The notes under the pieces are model-generated. The model was not told the DNA's origin, made no database searches, and worked only from the letters and a program-made list of their open reading frames with translations. From assembly GCF_900129575.1 (NCBI RefSeq), contig NZ_FQWE01000004.1, positions 124,001 to 188,000 on the forward strand: DNA of 64,000 nucleotides, read 5' to 3'. Source of the stretch: Flavobacterium segetis. GTDB lineage: Bacteria; Bacteroidota; Bacteroidia; Flavobacteriales; Flavobacteriaceae. Below are positions 17,787-26,839 of the stretch, in pieces. Made by a program: the position numbers and the translations under genes. Every line of letters begins with the position of its first letter. Positions within the stretch are counted from its first letter, which is position 1.

Positions 17787-18952
17787 AATTTCTTTTTTAC
17801 TGTTTTATAAAATGCTATGCTTTGTTGAGCGACAATCTCAATACTAAATTTCTCCAGTACTTTTTTTCTAGCAGCATGACCAAATTGTTTTTGAAGCTCT
17901 TTATTCTCAAGCAAATCAACTATTCTGTTCGCATATTCTAAATGATCCGTAGGATGTACCAAAAAGCCGCTTATCCCGTTGTCAATAACCTCTTGTGACC
18001 AACCAACGTTTGAAGCTACTATCGCTTTTTCCATCGCCATCGCTTCAATCCAAGAAACCGGTAAAGCCTCTGCGAAAGATGGAAAAACACAAACTGCAGC
18101 TTGCTCAATCTGATTTTTTATCTCTTGATAGGGAATGCTTCCTATAAATTCAACTTGCAATAACGCTTCTTTAGTAAATAACGACTGCATCATTTTCCAA
18201 GTGGATGAATTTCCAGTGATCCTATCAGCAACATCTTTTCCAATTAATTTTAATGTAGCATTTGGAGTTTTCGATACAACCTGATTAAAAATCAACGGAA
18301 GTTCTAACAAACCTTTTTTTCTGATTAAACTTCCAAAATATAAAATTTCATTCGACTTTACATTTGGAATAACAGAACCAATGTGACTGAAATTAGTCTG
18401 AAACTTTGTTGTGTCAATACCGTTGGGAATGATTGTAAACTGTTTCTTTAAACTGAAAATTTGATTGGTTACTTGGGCAGTAAACTTGCTAACAGCTATT
18501 AATCCGTTTGCTTTTTCAAGTGCTCTCTTTTCATGAAATTTATTTTTCCATTTTACAGGACGGTTGTCTAAATGACAAAAATAAGTATCGGACCCATTTA
18601 ACCGAATAACGATGGGACATTTTTTTGGAGTAATAAAAGAGGTAATTCCTGTCCAATCTGGAGCTTCAACCAAATCAATTTGTTGTTTCTCGCATAGTTC
18701 ATTAATGATTCGCTCAAGTTTTTTTCGAGTGAAGAACCACGATAAACCTTTGAATTTTACGTTTTTTATTTGCTGAACGCAAATACCATTATCATCAAAT
18801 AATTTATCTTCCTTTTGACCATACACTAGAATGCAAACTGCACAACCTTCAGCCAAAAGACCAGCTGCCAAGTTCTTGATACTCGTTCCAATACCTCCAG
18901 AAGTACCTGTGTTCTCATGAGGATATTCAGGTGTTAAGAAAGCTATTTTCAT
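17783..18952 (-). CDS. Glycosyltransferase family 4, 389 aa
   Basis: The N-terminus MKIAFLTPEYPHENTGTSGG gives the typical glycine loop of GT-B enzymes (GTSGGIGTSIKNLA). The donor domain includes ILYFGSLIRKKGLLELP (about residue 205), FIGSIPYQEI and the E-x7-E motif in FPSFAEALPVSWIEAMAMEKAIVASN near 288-315. It is the first gene of the run 18952-11716, and 77 bases separate it from the SGNH gene upstream. Closest in appearance to starch-synthase-like GT4 members; donor and acceptor unknown. Confidence 0.9.
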   Translation of the reverse strand: MKIAFLTPEYPHENTGTSGGIGTSIKNLAAGLLAEGCAVCILVYGQKEDKLFDDNGICVQQIKNVKFKGLSWFFTRKKLERIINELCEKQQIDLVEAPDWTGITSFITPKKCPIVIRLNGSDTYFCHLDNRPVKWKNKFHEKRALEKANGLIAVSKFTAQVTNQIFSLKKQFTIIPNGIDTTKFQTNFSHIGSVIPNVKSNEILYFGSLIRKKGLLELPLIFNQVVSKTPNATLKLIGKDVADRITGNSSTWKMMQSLFTKEALLQVEFIGSIPYQEIKNQIEQAAVCVFPSFAEALPVSWIEAMAMEKAIVASNVGWSQEVIDNGISGFLVHPTDHLEYANRIVDLLENKELQKQFGHAARKKVLEKFSIEIVAQQSIAFYKTVKKKF

Positions 18953-19029
18953 TTAGTTTTGATCAATTATTGAATGATTTCAATGTTAGCAACTATTTAA
19001 TAGTATAAAAATTTGCGTTGTTAAAGGCG

Positions 19030-19902
19030 CTAGTTAAAAAAGTCTTCTATAATTCTTGTAGTAAACAGTGTGGCTCCTTTATCATTCAAGTGACCGCAGG
19101 AAGAGAAATAGTGATCATCAGTAACTACACTTTCGTAATTGTGTATTTCTGGATAGATGGCATTTACTTTTTCAAAATAATCAAGACCTTTCGTATTGCT
19201 GCACATTGGCGTCATAACTGCAATTAAGTTAATTTTATTAGCTGCACAAATTTGTTTAATTTCTTCGTAGTATTTATTTTTTATTGGCTTTAAAGCCCTT
19301 ATATCATTTTTCATTTTTCCTTTATTGCCTTTTAGGGCATAAAAACCACCATTATTTAAAGTATTAGTTGGCTGGAAAGTTAGACACTTATACATCTCCC
19401 GAAAGCCAATAGAAGCATCGAATTTCAAATAACGATAAAATGGAATATAATATAATTTTGAAAAATCATCTTCCTTACTGAAATGATTTTCTACTACCTT
19501 AGAGCTGTGAATGTAAGGCAAAAACTTAGAAGCAATGCCTTCTGCTCTTTTTTCATTAGACAAATTAAGATCCGCCTCTACTATTACGTTTTTAATTTTA
19601 TATTCTCTCTCTATCATCAATTTTAGCATTAAAGAAGCTTCAAATAAATGGCCGCCGCTCATTCCATAATTAAAAGCTTTCAATCCCTTCTCTTCAAATA
19701 AATGTGTAACAAAATGATTATTAGCTCTAGAAGATCCTAAAATAACGACATCATAAATTCTTGGCTTCGAATTGTAAACATAATCAATTTTACCACGGTT
19801 AGATGCTTGTAAATATACTACCGTGTAAAGCACATCTAGTAGCGCTAGGGTGAGAACTAGAATAACAGTTATTTTGGCAAAAAAGCCGAGAAATTTTTTC
19901 AT
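19030..19902 (-). CDS. SGNH/GDSL-like protein, probable polysaccharide O-acetylation partner, 290 aa
   Basis: A single N-terminal membrane segment (about residues 8-30) precedes a periplasmic domain. The SGNH-type block I motif VVILGSSRANNHF is near 52-64, with the serine after GS, and a late Asp/His block lies in SSCGHLNDKGATLFTTRI near 268-285. This architecture resembles DltD/AlgJ-like partners that work with MBOAT acyltransferases. The MBOAT gene is the next polysaccharide gene upstream, but a GxxExxY gene and repeats lie between them. Acetyl transfer to the surface glycan is an inference from this pairing. Confidence 0.7.
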   Translation of the reverse strand: MKKFLGFFAKITVILVLTLALLDVLYTVVYLQASNRGKIDYVYNSKPRIYDVVILGSSRANNHFVTHLFEEKGLKAFNYGMSGGHLFEASLMLKLMIEREYKIKNVIVEADLNLSNEKRAEGIASKFLPYIHSSKVVENHFSKEDDFSKLYYIPFYRYLKFDASIGFREMYKCLTFQPTNTLNNGGFYALKGNKGKMKNDIRALKPIKNKYYEEIKQICAANKINLIAVMTPMCSNTKGLDYFEKVNAIYPEIHNYESVVTDDHYFSSCGHLNDKGATLFTTRIIEDFFN

Positions 19903-20008
19903 TTAAGCGTTTGTTTTTTCTTGACAACCTAATTATATTATAAATTATAAAACTAGAATTTTTCAAAGTATTATTTTATTTGAAAAAGCTATGTTTCTTA
20001 AAATCTTA

Positions 20009-20024
20009 CCACATAAAATCATAG
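20009..20024 (+). repeat. Inverted, isolated copy of the 139-bp repeat core
   Basis: CCACATAAAATCATAG is the reverse complement, with one mismatch, of the core CTATGATTCTATGTGG found in the tandem units on the far side of the GxxExxY gene (for example 20959-20974). The gene therefore has the same core on both sides in opposite orientation. It lies in an otherwise featureless AT-rich gap (19903-20171). Confidence 0.5.
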
Positions 20025-20171
20025 ACTTCTTAAATATAGAAGACATTTCATTTATGATAGAAAAAAATAGTCTAATTAGTGCTTAGATTGGATTTATTAT
20101 TCTGATAAGATCTAATTTTTAAACAATTTTATATAATTTTCTGACCATCAGAATATCTGGTACTTGCGTTA

Positions 20172-20594
20172 CTATTTTTGTTCTATTGGTAATTTTCTAT
20201 AATATTCGTTTACAAAAGTTTTTTGTCCTTCTCTAAAAATATTGAAACAATTAAAATTTATCAAAACACCTTTTGGAGATTTCAATAAATTCAAATGATT
20301 CAAAAGCTTAGCATCAAAAGCAGGATGCATTTCTGTAACAGCTTTTAATTCAACAACTATTAAACCTTCAACAAACAAATCACATCTAAAATCGCAATCC
20401 ATCTCTTTCCCTTTAAAAACAACAGGAATTTTGAGTTCTGAAACAAAATTAATATTTCTCAATCTTAGCTCTTCTTTTAAACATTGGTGATAAACACTCT
20501 CTAGTAATCCTCTTCCCATAATTTTATGAACTTCAATTGCTACTCCAATTATTTTAAAGCTTAATTCGTTTAAATATTTCTGAGTAACCATCAT
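20172..20594 (-). CDS. GxxExxY protein, PD-(D/E)xK nuclease-like, 140 aa
   Basis: The family motif GLLESVY is at residues 29-35 after FKIIGVAIEVHKIMGRG. A probable nuclease core follows: CDFRCDLFVEGLIVVELKAV gives D72 and E82-x-K84, the D...ExK arrangement of the PD-(D/E)xK superfamily. Length is normal for the family. The biological role of these proteins is not established. The gene is an intruder in the polysaccharide locus, sitting between the acetylation genes SGNH and MBOAT in the same direction, with tandem repeats directly upstream from 20636. Translation could start at either of the two initial methionines. Confidence 0.88.
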   Translation of the reverse strand: MMVTQKYLNELSFKIIGVAIEVHKIMGRGLLESVYHQCLKEELRLRNINFVSELKIPVVFKGKEMDCDFRCDLFVEGLIVVELKAVTEMHPAFDAKLLNHLNLLKSPKGVLINFNCFNIFREGQKTFVNEYYRKLPIEQK

Positions 20595-20635
20595 AAATAT
20601 ATTTTAATTGGTTCATGAATTTATATTTTTTGTAA

Positions 20636-21133
20636 TCTCTTTTCTGTAAAAATGAAATGCCTTTTATTCATTCCCTCAATCCTATAATTCTATGTAGGCA
20701 AAAATCTTTCTTGTTTTATTCTTTTACGTAAGTTGTTTAAATGATACAAACCGTTGCAACTTGTTTAAAAACTCTCTTTTCTAAAAAAATTGAAATACCT
20801 TTTATTCCTTGCTACAATCCTATGATTCTATGCGGCTAAAAATCTATCTTGTTTTTATTCTTTTACTAAAGTTGTTTAGATGAAACAAACCGTTACACCT
20901 TGTTAAAAAACTATGTTTTCTATAAAAAAGGAAATACCTTTTTTTTATTAACACGATCCTATGATTCTATGTGGCTAAAAATCCTTCTTATTTTTATTCT
21001 TTTACTAATGCTGTTTCAATTAAACAAATTGTTTCAACTTATTTAAAAACTCTGTTTTCTATAAAAAATGAAATATTCTCTATTAATTCCTACAATCCTA
21101 TGATTCTATGCGGCTAAAAATCCTTCTAGTTTT
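20636..21133. repeat. Tandem array of about 139-bp noncoding units, three full plus partial copies
   Basis: The same block recurs with its CCTATrATTCTATG core at 20681, 20819, 20958 and 21097, giving spacings of 138, 139 and 139 bases. A partial unit begins near 20636, and the last copy is cut off at the MBOAT stop codon. Units are diverged (visible substitutions throughout), AT-rich, and contain stops in all frames. No conserved strong hairpin and no spacers are seen, so this is not a CRISPR array. It is directly upstream of the GxxExxY start codon and could be read through from the MBOAT gene. Confidence 0.9.
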
Positions 21134-22567
21134 TTAAAACTGAAAATAGATAAACTCCTTATAGTCGCTAAAAGTACCTAGCGCAACAATAGCTATCAAA
21201 CAAAAACTTAACTTCAACCAGGAATTTTTTCCTGAAATAGGTTCTACCTGATGTTTAAAATTCCACTCCACTGCAATAAAAGCAAAAATAAGTAATACCA
21301 ATTCATAATTGTAACGCTCGTTTTCAAGATATTGAGAGTCAAAACTAAGATCAGTAAACAGTCGCTTGATATAATCAAAAGCATCTCCAATCGATTTTGC
21401 TCTAAAAAATATCCAAGCTAAACAAGTCAATGCAAATGTGCTTAAAATATTAAAAAAGACTCGAACAGAACTAAAGTTCCAGCTCAACGAGACCATTTCC
21501 ATATTAGATCGATTCGTTTTCAATAATAGTAACGGCAGAAAATAAAGCGCATTTATAAATCCCCAGGCAATGAAAGTCCAATTAGCGCCATGCCAAAAAC
21601 CGCTTACTAAAAAAATTATAAAAGTGTTTCTTATTTTCATTGGCATTCCGCCATTGCTTCCCCCTAACGGAATATACAAATAGTCCCGAAACCAAGATGA
21701 TAGCGAAATATGCCATCGGCGCCAAAACTCGGCTATATCTCGCGAGAAGTAGGGATAATTAAAATTTCGCAACAAATCGATCCCAAATAATTTTGACATA
21801 CCTAATGCCATATCAGAATATCCTGAAAAATCTCCATAGATTTGAAAGGCAAAATATACCGCACCTAGAGCTAATGACAACGAATTCATCGATTCATGGT
21901 TGTCAAAAATAGCATTGGCGTAGGTAGCGCAAGTGTCAGCGATGACTACTTTCTTAACCAATCCCCATGTGAATTGAAAAACGCCTTCCTTCGCTTTTTG
22001 AAAATCAAAGTTGCGTTTTACTTTTACTTGCGGTAATAAATGTGTAGCTCTCTCAATGGGTCCGGCAACGAGCAAAGGAAAATAACTAACAAATAGAGAA
22101 TAATCAATAAAATTATATTCGGCCTTTATTCTTTTCAGATAAATGTCAATTACATAAGATAAACCGTGAAAAGTATAGAAAGAAATACCCACGGGAAGAA
22201 TAACATTTAACAGTAGCGGACTCGTTTGCAGTCCAAAACCGTTTAACATTGTAGAAAACGAATCGGCAAAGAAATTATAATATTTAAAAACACCAAGAAA
22301 ACCAAGATTGATAGTTATGCTTAACCAAAACCAAAATTTTCGAACGCCGTCTTTCTTTGCTTTTTCAATTTGAATTCCAGTATAGTAATCTAAGAAGGTA
22401 GAAAAAACTAGCAAGAATAAAAAACGCCAGTCCCAGCAAGAATAAAAATAATAACTAGCAATGATTAAAATAGCATTTTGGGTGCTTTTGTTTTTATTAA
22501 ATACAAACCAATATAAAACAAATACAATAGGGAGGAAAATGGCAAAAGATAGGGAATTGAAAAACAT
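21134..22567 (-). CDS. MBOAT-family O-acyltransferase (AlgI-like), 477 aa
   Basis: This polytopic enzyme has about eleven hydrophobic segments and begins MFFNSLSFAIFLPIVFVLYW, the standard start of AlgI-type proteins. Conserved stretches include LPVGISFYTFHGLSYVIDIY, FPLLVAGPIERA, the FWRRWHISLSSWFRDYLYIPLGG block (about 262-285) and the catalytic histidine in FLVSGFWHGANWTFIAWG (about 315-332). It would move acetyl groups across the inner membrane for O-acetylation of the glycan, with the SGNH protein at 19030-19902 as likely periplasmic partner. Nineteen bases separate it from the GT4 gene stop upstream. Confidence 0.93.
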   Translation of the reverse strand: MFFNSLSFAIFLPIVFVLYWFVFNKNKSTQNAILIIASYYFYSCWDWRFLFLLVFSTFLDYYTGIQIEKAKKDGVRKFWFWLSITINLGFLGVFKYYNFFADSFSTMLNGFGLQTSPLLLNVILPVGISFYTFHGLSYVIDIYLKRIKAEYNFIDYSLFVSYFPLLVAGPIERATHLLPQVKVKRNFDFQKAKEGVFQFTWGLVKKVVIADTCATYANAIFDNHESMNSLSLALGAVYFAFQIYGDFSGYSDMALGMSKLFGIDLLRNFNYPYFSRDIAEFWRRWHISLSSWFRDYLYIPLGGSNGGMPMKIRNTFIIFLVSGFWHGANWTFIAWGFINALYFLPLLLLKTNRSNMEMVSLSWNFSSVRVFFNILSTFALTCLAWIFFRAKSIGDAFDYIKRLFTDLSFDSQYLENERYNYELVLLIFAFIAVEWNFKHQVEPISGKNSWLKLSFCLIAIVALGTFSDYKEFIYFQF

Positions 22568-22586
22568 CTGGAGTAATTGCGGGGCT

Positions 22587-23666
22587 TTATTGAATTAATG
22601 TAAAGTGATTTTCTACCATTTGATTTAACGAAAAAGTATCGACGACTAATTGTCTAGTATTTTTCGAAATCTTTTTTTCGCCCAAATATACTTTTTTTAA
22701 AAGGTCTTGTAGTAAAAAAGTGTTTTTTGAATCAGTGATAAAACCATTTTCTCCATCGGTAATTGCTTCTTCATTGCCACCTACATTAGTAGTAATTACT
22801 GGAACATTTGCAGCTAAACTTTCTAATATTGAAAGACTAAAACACTCCATGTGTGTAGGTTGAAGCATATAATCATACTGACAATATAGCTCATTTAAGT
22901 TTGCAGAGCTACCCATAAACTGAAAGTTTGCCTGTAATTTCTTGTCTTTTATTTTTGCAATTAAATTGTCTTTAAAAGGTCCTTCTCCAAAAATAGCTAT
23001 TCTGATTTCGGTTTTAATAAAATCAGGTAATAACGAAACAGCGTCAATCAAATCCTGAATTCCTTTCGATTCTCTCAAATGGGAAGCAACGATGAATGTT
23101 GGATTAACCACATTTCTTGTTTTACGTACTTTTATATTTTCAATTGCAACGCCGTTATAGATGGTGATTATTTTGCGTTTTAAATATTCACCAAAATCTT
23201 TAACTATCTCTTTTTTTGTGTAATCAGAAACTCCAATAAAAGTATCAATATATTTAGAATTCAATAAACCTTTGATTCTTTTCTTTATTTTTTTTACAAA
23301 AGAATATCCGTTTATAGGTCTTGGATTGTGATCTACTACAATAATTTTTGCATTAGAAAATTTTTTGATTTTATAAAAAAAAGAAGTGCACAATTCTACA
23401 AAATGAGTAATAATATAAGCATAATCCGTTTTATTGTTATTACAAAAAGTAAGAAAAAAAGTTTCAACATTCTGTTCTTTACTCTCGATTATATTAAGCT
23501 TAAAATATTCTCCGTGCTGAGCATGGTTTGGAAAAAACCAATATACGTCCACGCCATTCTGCTTGCACTTAGCGTCAAATTGCCAGAAAAAATGATCCAT
23601 TCCACCCACTCTATCTGCAAGCAACTCATAGTTGCATAAAATTGCTACTTTTTTATTTATGACCAT
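22587..23666 (-). CDS. Glycosyltransferase family 4, 359 aa
   Basis: This is a GT-B enzyme with an N-terminal VGGMDHFFWQFD segment in place of the usual GGxE loop and IIVVDHNPRPINGYSF near residue 110. The donor domain shows FIVASHLRESKGIQDLIDAV, AIFGEGPFKDNL, and the E-x7-E motif in PTHMECFSLSILESLAANVPVITTN near 275-300. It overlaps the upstream gene by 10 bases, so the pair is translationally coupled. The acceptor and sugar are not predictable. Confidence 0.88.
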   Translation of the reverse strand: MVINKKVAILCNYELLADRVGGMDHFFWQFDAKCKQNGVDVYWFFPNHAQHGEYFKLNIIESKEQNVETFFLTFCNNNKTDYAYIITHFVELCTSFFYKIKKFSNAKIIVVDHNPRPINGYSFVKKIKKRIKGLLNSKYIDTFIGVSDYTKKEIVKDFGEYLKRKIITIYNGVAIENIKVRKTRNVVNPTFIVASHLRESKGIQDLIDAVSLLPDFIKTEIRIAIFGEGPFKDNLIAKIKDKKLQANFQFMGSSANLNELYCQYDYMLQPTHMECFSLSILESLAANVPVITTNVGGNEEAITDGENGFITDSKNTFLLQDLLKKVYLGEKKISKNTRQLVVDTFSLNQMVENHFTLIQ

Positions 23667-25048
23667 TCTAAAAGCTTTTCGGCGATCCTTTTTCCTGTAT
23701 GCTGCAAAGGTTTACTCACTTGCAATTGTAATAATTGCTTTCTGTTTTCTGAATCTAGATTTGGATTTAGCAAGTAATCATTTATTGCTAAAATTAATTC
23801 TCCTTCATTTTTTACAATTCTTGTTGCTTTACTGTTTACAACATTTTTAATATGTACATAGCTCAAAAATCGTTGGTCATCGTATAATCCGTTTTTCTCA
23901 TTACCAAATACACTGTTTATTACTGGTTTATCAAACTGCATAAAGTCTAAACTCATGGTAGACAACATATTTACATTTAGGTCTGAATAGGCTAAAATTG
24001 CTCTGAGGTCTTTTAAATCTTCTATCGTTGAGACTCTTTGTGACCATTCTTCTTGATGACCTTCCCGCGACAAACTCCACTTTGGATAATTCCATTTTAT
24101 AAAAGGAAATTTATTTACAAGTTTAGTAAATCGAATGGGATCTTCTGCTGGCGAAGTTCTTACTAGTAAATTAACAGTTTCTATCTTTCTATCTATAATA
24201 GCAGCAGCAATTGTTTCAATATACACTTCATCATTTTTACTGGTAGAAATATCTCCACAGCTAAAACAAATTGTTTTTTTGGATGCATCCAAAGCAAATT
24301 TAGAATGAAAATCTTCTTTACTAGAATGATAACGTTCCAGCACGTACGGTTCAAATTGTGGGGTTCCCACAACTGCAATATTTTCTTTACTAATCATAGC
24401 GTAGAATTGCTGTAATTCATTCTTCATTAAATCACTCCACACTAAATAATAATCGAAATTAGCAGCCATCCGACCTTTAGAGGCCAAATTATCCCACGAA
24501 AAAATAAAAGTAGCTGTCTTTATTTTCAGGTTTTCTGCCTGATATACCAAAGGAACAATATAAGGAGGGCGCTGATGTGTAAAAAATAAGATGTCAAAAT
24601 TTTCTTTCTCCAAAAGAGCCTTGTATTCCACAGAAATTTTAAGATTTTTAAAAGTTTGTTGCTGCATAAAGTTGAATCGAGTAATCCAGCTTTCGGAATA
24701 AAAAATGGAGGTGAATTGATAAATAAATTGCGTAGCATACCCTCGCCAGCTTTTAACTGCTGTTTTATTTACGTTATAATTGTCTAAAATACCGAAATTA
24801 TTTTCTTTATTCAAACGAAGGTGAGCGACCTCTTTAGCTTTTCTAAAAAACCATGTCGGAGGTTTTTCTGTAAAAATAGTGAGTTCAATAACTTTCGATT
24901 TTGAGATTAAATCCTTGTAAATTGCAGCTGGTAAACACGATAAAATCACAACCTCATCGAATGTTTTTTCGGCTTCAGCTAAAAAATCACTTAAAATAAA
25001 ATTTCTAAAACCTACGCCATCTGTAATTACAATACCTAATTTTTTCAT
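23657..25048 (-). CDS. Putative GT-B-fold glycosyltransferase of unassigned family, 463 aa
   Basis: There is no signal peptide; the protein begins MKKLGIVITDGVGFRNFILS. Residues around 180-215 (FIFSWDNLASKGRMAANFDY, then LVWSDLMKNEL) and the later TICFSCGDISTSKNDEVYIE and LNVNMLSTMSLDFMQFDKPV resemble the acceptor and donor halves of lipid-A-disaccharide-synthase or glycerophosphotransferase-like GT-B proteins. None of the classical family 4 motifs is present. Position inside the glycosyltransferase run and overlap with the GT4 gene support a role in glycan assembly. The exact family is uncertain. Confidence 0.6.
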   Translation of the reverse strand: MKKLGIVITDGVGFRNFILSDFLAEAEKTFDEVVILSCLPAAIYKDLISKSKVIELTIFTEKPPTWFFRKAKEVAHLRLNKENNFGILDNYNVNKTAVKSWRGYATQFIYQFTSIFYSESWITRFNFMQQQTFKNLKISVEYKALLEKENFDILFFTHQRPPYIVPLVYQAENLKIKTATFIFSWDNLASKGRMAANFDYYLVWSDLMKNELQQFYAMISKENIAVVGTPQFEPYVLERYHSSKEDFHSKFALDASKKTICFSCGDISTSKNDEVYIETIAAAIIDRKIETVNLLVRTSPAEDPIRFTKLVNKFPFIKWNYPKWSLSREGHQEEWSQRVSTIEDLKDLRAILAYSDLNVNMLSTMSLDFMQFDKPVINSVFGNEKNGLYDDQRFLSYVHIKNVVNSKATRIVKNEGELILAINDYLLNPNLDSENRKQLLQLQVSKPLQHTGKRIAEKLLEWS

Positions 25049-25129
25049 GCTTGTAACCTGTTTTTTTTAAAATTTAACCAACCCTTTCAAAGTTTATTAC
25101 TCTGAAATGGTTAAAAACGGTAAAGGAAC

Positions 25130-26839
25130 TTAAAGAACAGAAATCGAATTGATCCATTGCCAGAGATAAAAACTATTATCTTGATTTCCATTTAAGTAAT
25201 CCTTCCATATCTCTCGTACTTTATCTTCATCAATGTTTTCTAATTTTGCAAACAATTCTATTTTTTCATTAAAATAACTTGACAATTCATTTGCAATCCA
25301 TTCCCGTTGCGGAATTTGCAATGCTCGTTTAGGTGCTAGTGCAATAGCATCTCCTAATTTTTTTTTTACTAAATCTCGCAGTAGCCATTTGCTTTTACCG
25401 TCTTGAATTTTCAAGGTTTCGCTTTGGGCAAAAGCAAGTTCTACTAATCTGTAATCTAAAAAAGGTTCGCGCAATTCAATACTATGCATCATACTAATCC
25501 TGTCATTAAACCGTAAAGCTCTTGGGATTTTAGTGTAAAACAAATCTCGATATTGTAGATTCTGTAAGTCATTATCAAATGGACGTTCATATTCCTCTTT
25601 TATAGCCAATGCTCTGAAAGATTCAATTAATACTTCCGGTCGCACCGGACTAGAATTTAAGCCCTGAATAACGTGATTGCTGTTATTAAAATAATAATCA
25701 TATCCCGCCCAAGCTTCATCCATACCTTGACCGTCTAAAATCACTTTGATACCCTTTTTTCTTGCTGCTGCAAATAATAAGCTATAAGCCAATGTTGGAA
25801 AACCACCAAAAGGTTCATCTTGAAACCAACTCACAGCATCAATTAATTTTGGAATTTCTTTGTAATCAAAAAGTACTTTATTCAGCGGGTATGAGGTGGT
25901 TTTTATTACTTCTTCAACCCACGGTAATTCATCATATTCTTTATTGTTCGAATAAAAAGTAAAGGCTTCAATAGATTGTTGTGATGATAAGTTTTCATGA
26001 ACTAAATTGATCAACGTTGAAGAATCTAATCCCCCGCTGACGTTCATTCCTAGAGGAACGTCAGCTTTAAAACGCAATTGAATTGCATCATTAAGTAACG
26101 CTGTATATTTTAATTTTAATTCAGCCACAGTTGACGGAACAATTTTTTTTATCCTATTCGCAAAGTCATACCATTTTTGTAATTTAATATTCGAATATTT
26201 AAGATTTTCATCAAAGTATACTTCAAAATAATGACTTGCTGGTAACTGATGTATATTTTCCCAAAAAGTTTCATTGGGCATTCCATAAGTTCCATAAACA
26301 TAATAATTAGCCCAAACTTTTTGATTTTTAAATTTTGGCACTCCTGCAGTAAACAACGTTTTTATTTCACTACTAAAAAATAACTGATTTTGGAAAATTG
26401 TATAATAGAATGGCTTCACACCAAAACGATCACGAACTGCAATTAATTTATGGTCTTGGCAATCCCAAATAGCAAAACTAAACATACCATTCAGTTGCTG
26501 TAGAGCTGCAATTCCCCACTGAATGTATGCAGCCAGTACTACTTCGGTATCTGAATTAGTTTTAAAATTATAATGTTCTTTGAGTTGCTCTTTGATTTCG
26601 AGATAATTATAAATCTCTCCATTATATACAATTGTAAATCTCCTACAAATACTAACCATTGGCTGATTAGCATTTTCTGATAAGTCAATGATGCGCAATC
26701 GGTTGTGTCCTAAAGTTATAAAAGCATCATCCCAGAGGGCCTTAGCATCGGGACCTCTGTGCTGTTGAACATCAAGCATTGCACAAATAATTTTGCTGTT
26801 ATTACTGTCTTTGCCTAAAATTCCTGCAATACCGCACAT
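25130..26839 (-). CDS. asnB: Asparagine synthase (glutamine-hydrolysing) type amidotransferase, 569 aa
   Basis: The N-terminal class II glutaminase domain begins with Cys2 in MCGIAGILGKD and has QHRGPDA, the RLRIIDLSENANQPM loop and YNGEIYNY. The synthetase domain has the PP-loop VSGGLDSST near residue 265-275 and LDGQGMDEAWAGYDYYF. Length is normal. In surface polysaccharide loci, such enzymes often amidate a uronic acid or another sugar acid rather than make free asparagine; that role is inferred from the location. The start overlaps the neuA stop by one base, coupling it to the nonulosonate genes. Confidence 0.88.
   Translation of the reverse strand: MCGIAGILGKDSNNSKIICAMLDVQQHRGPDAKALWDDAFITLGHNRLRIIDLSENANQPMVSICRRFTIVYNGEIYNYLEIKEQLKEHYNFKTNSDTEVVLAAYIQWGIAALQQLNGMFSFAIWDCQDHKLIAVRDRFGVKPFYYTIFQNQLFFSSEIKTLFTAGVPKFKNQKVWANYYVYGTYGMPNETFWENIHQLPASHYFEVYFDENLKYSNIKLQKWYDFANRIKKIVPSTVAELKLKYTALLNDAIQLRFKADVPLGMNVSGGLDSSTLINLVHENLSSQQSIEAFTFYSNNKEYDELPWVEEVIKTTSYPLNKVLFDYKEIPKLIDAVSWFQDEPFGGFPTLAYSLLFAAARKKGIKVILDGQGMDEAWAGYDYYFNNSNHVIQGLNSSPVRPEVLIESFRALAIKEEYERPFDNDLQNLQYRDLFYTKIPRALRFNDRISMMHSIELREPFLDYRLVELAFAQSETLKIQDGKSKWLLRDLVKKKLGDAIALAPKRALQIPQREWIANELSSYFNEKIELFAKLENIDEDKVREIWKDYLNGNQDNSFYLWQWINSISVL

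Noticed and set aside
20636-21133. CRISPR array
   Set aside because: Units are about 139 bp, diverged and continuous, without short identical repeats separated by unique spacers, and no cas genes are near.
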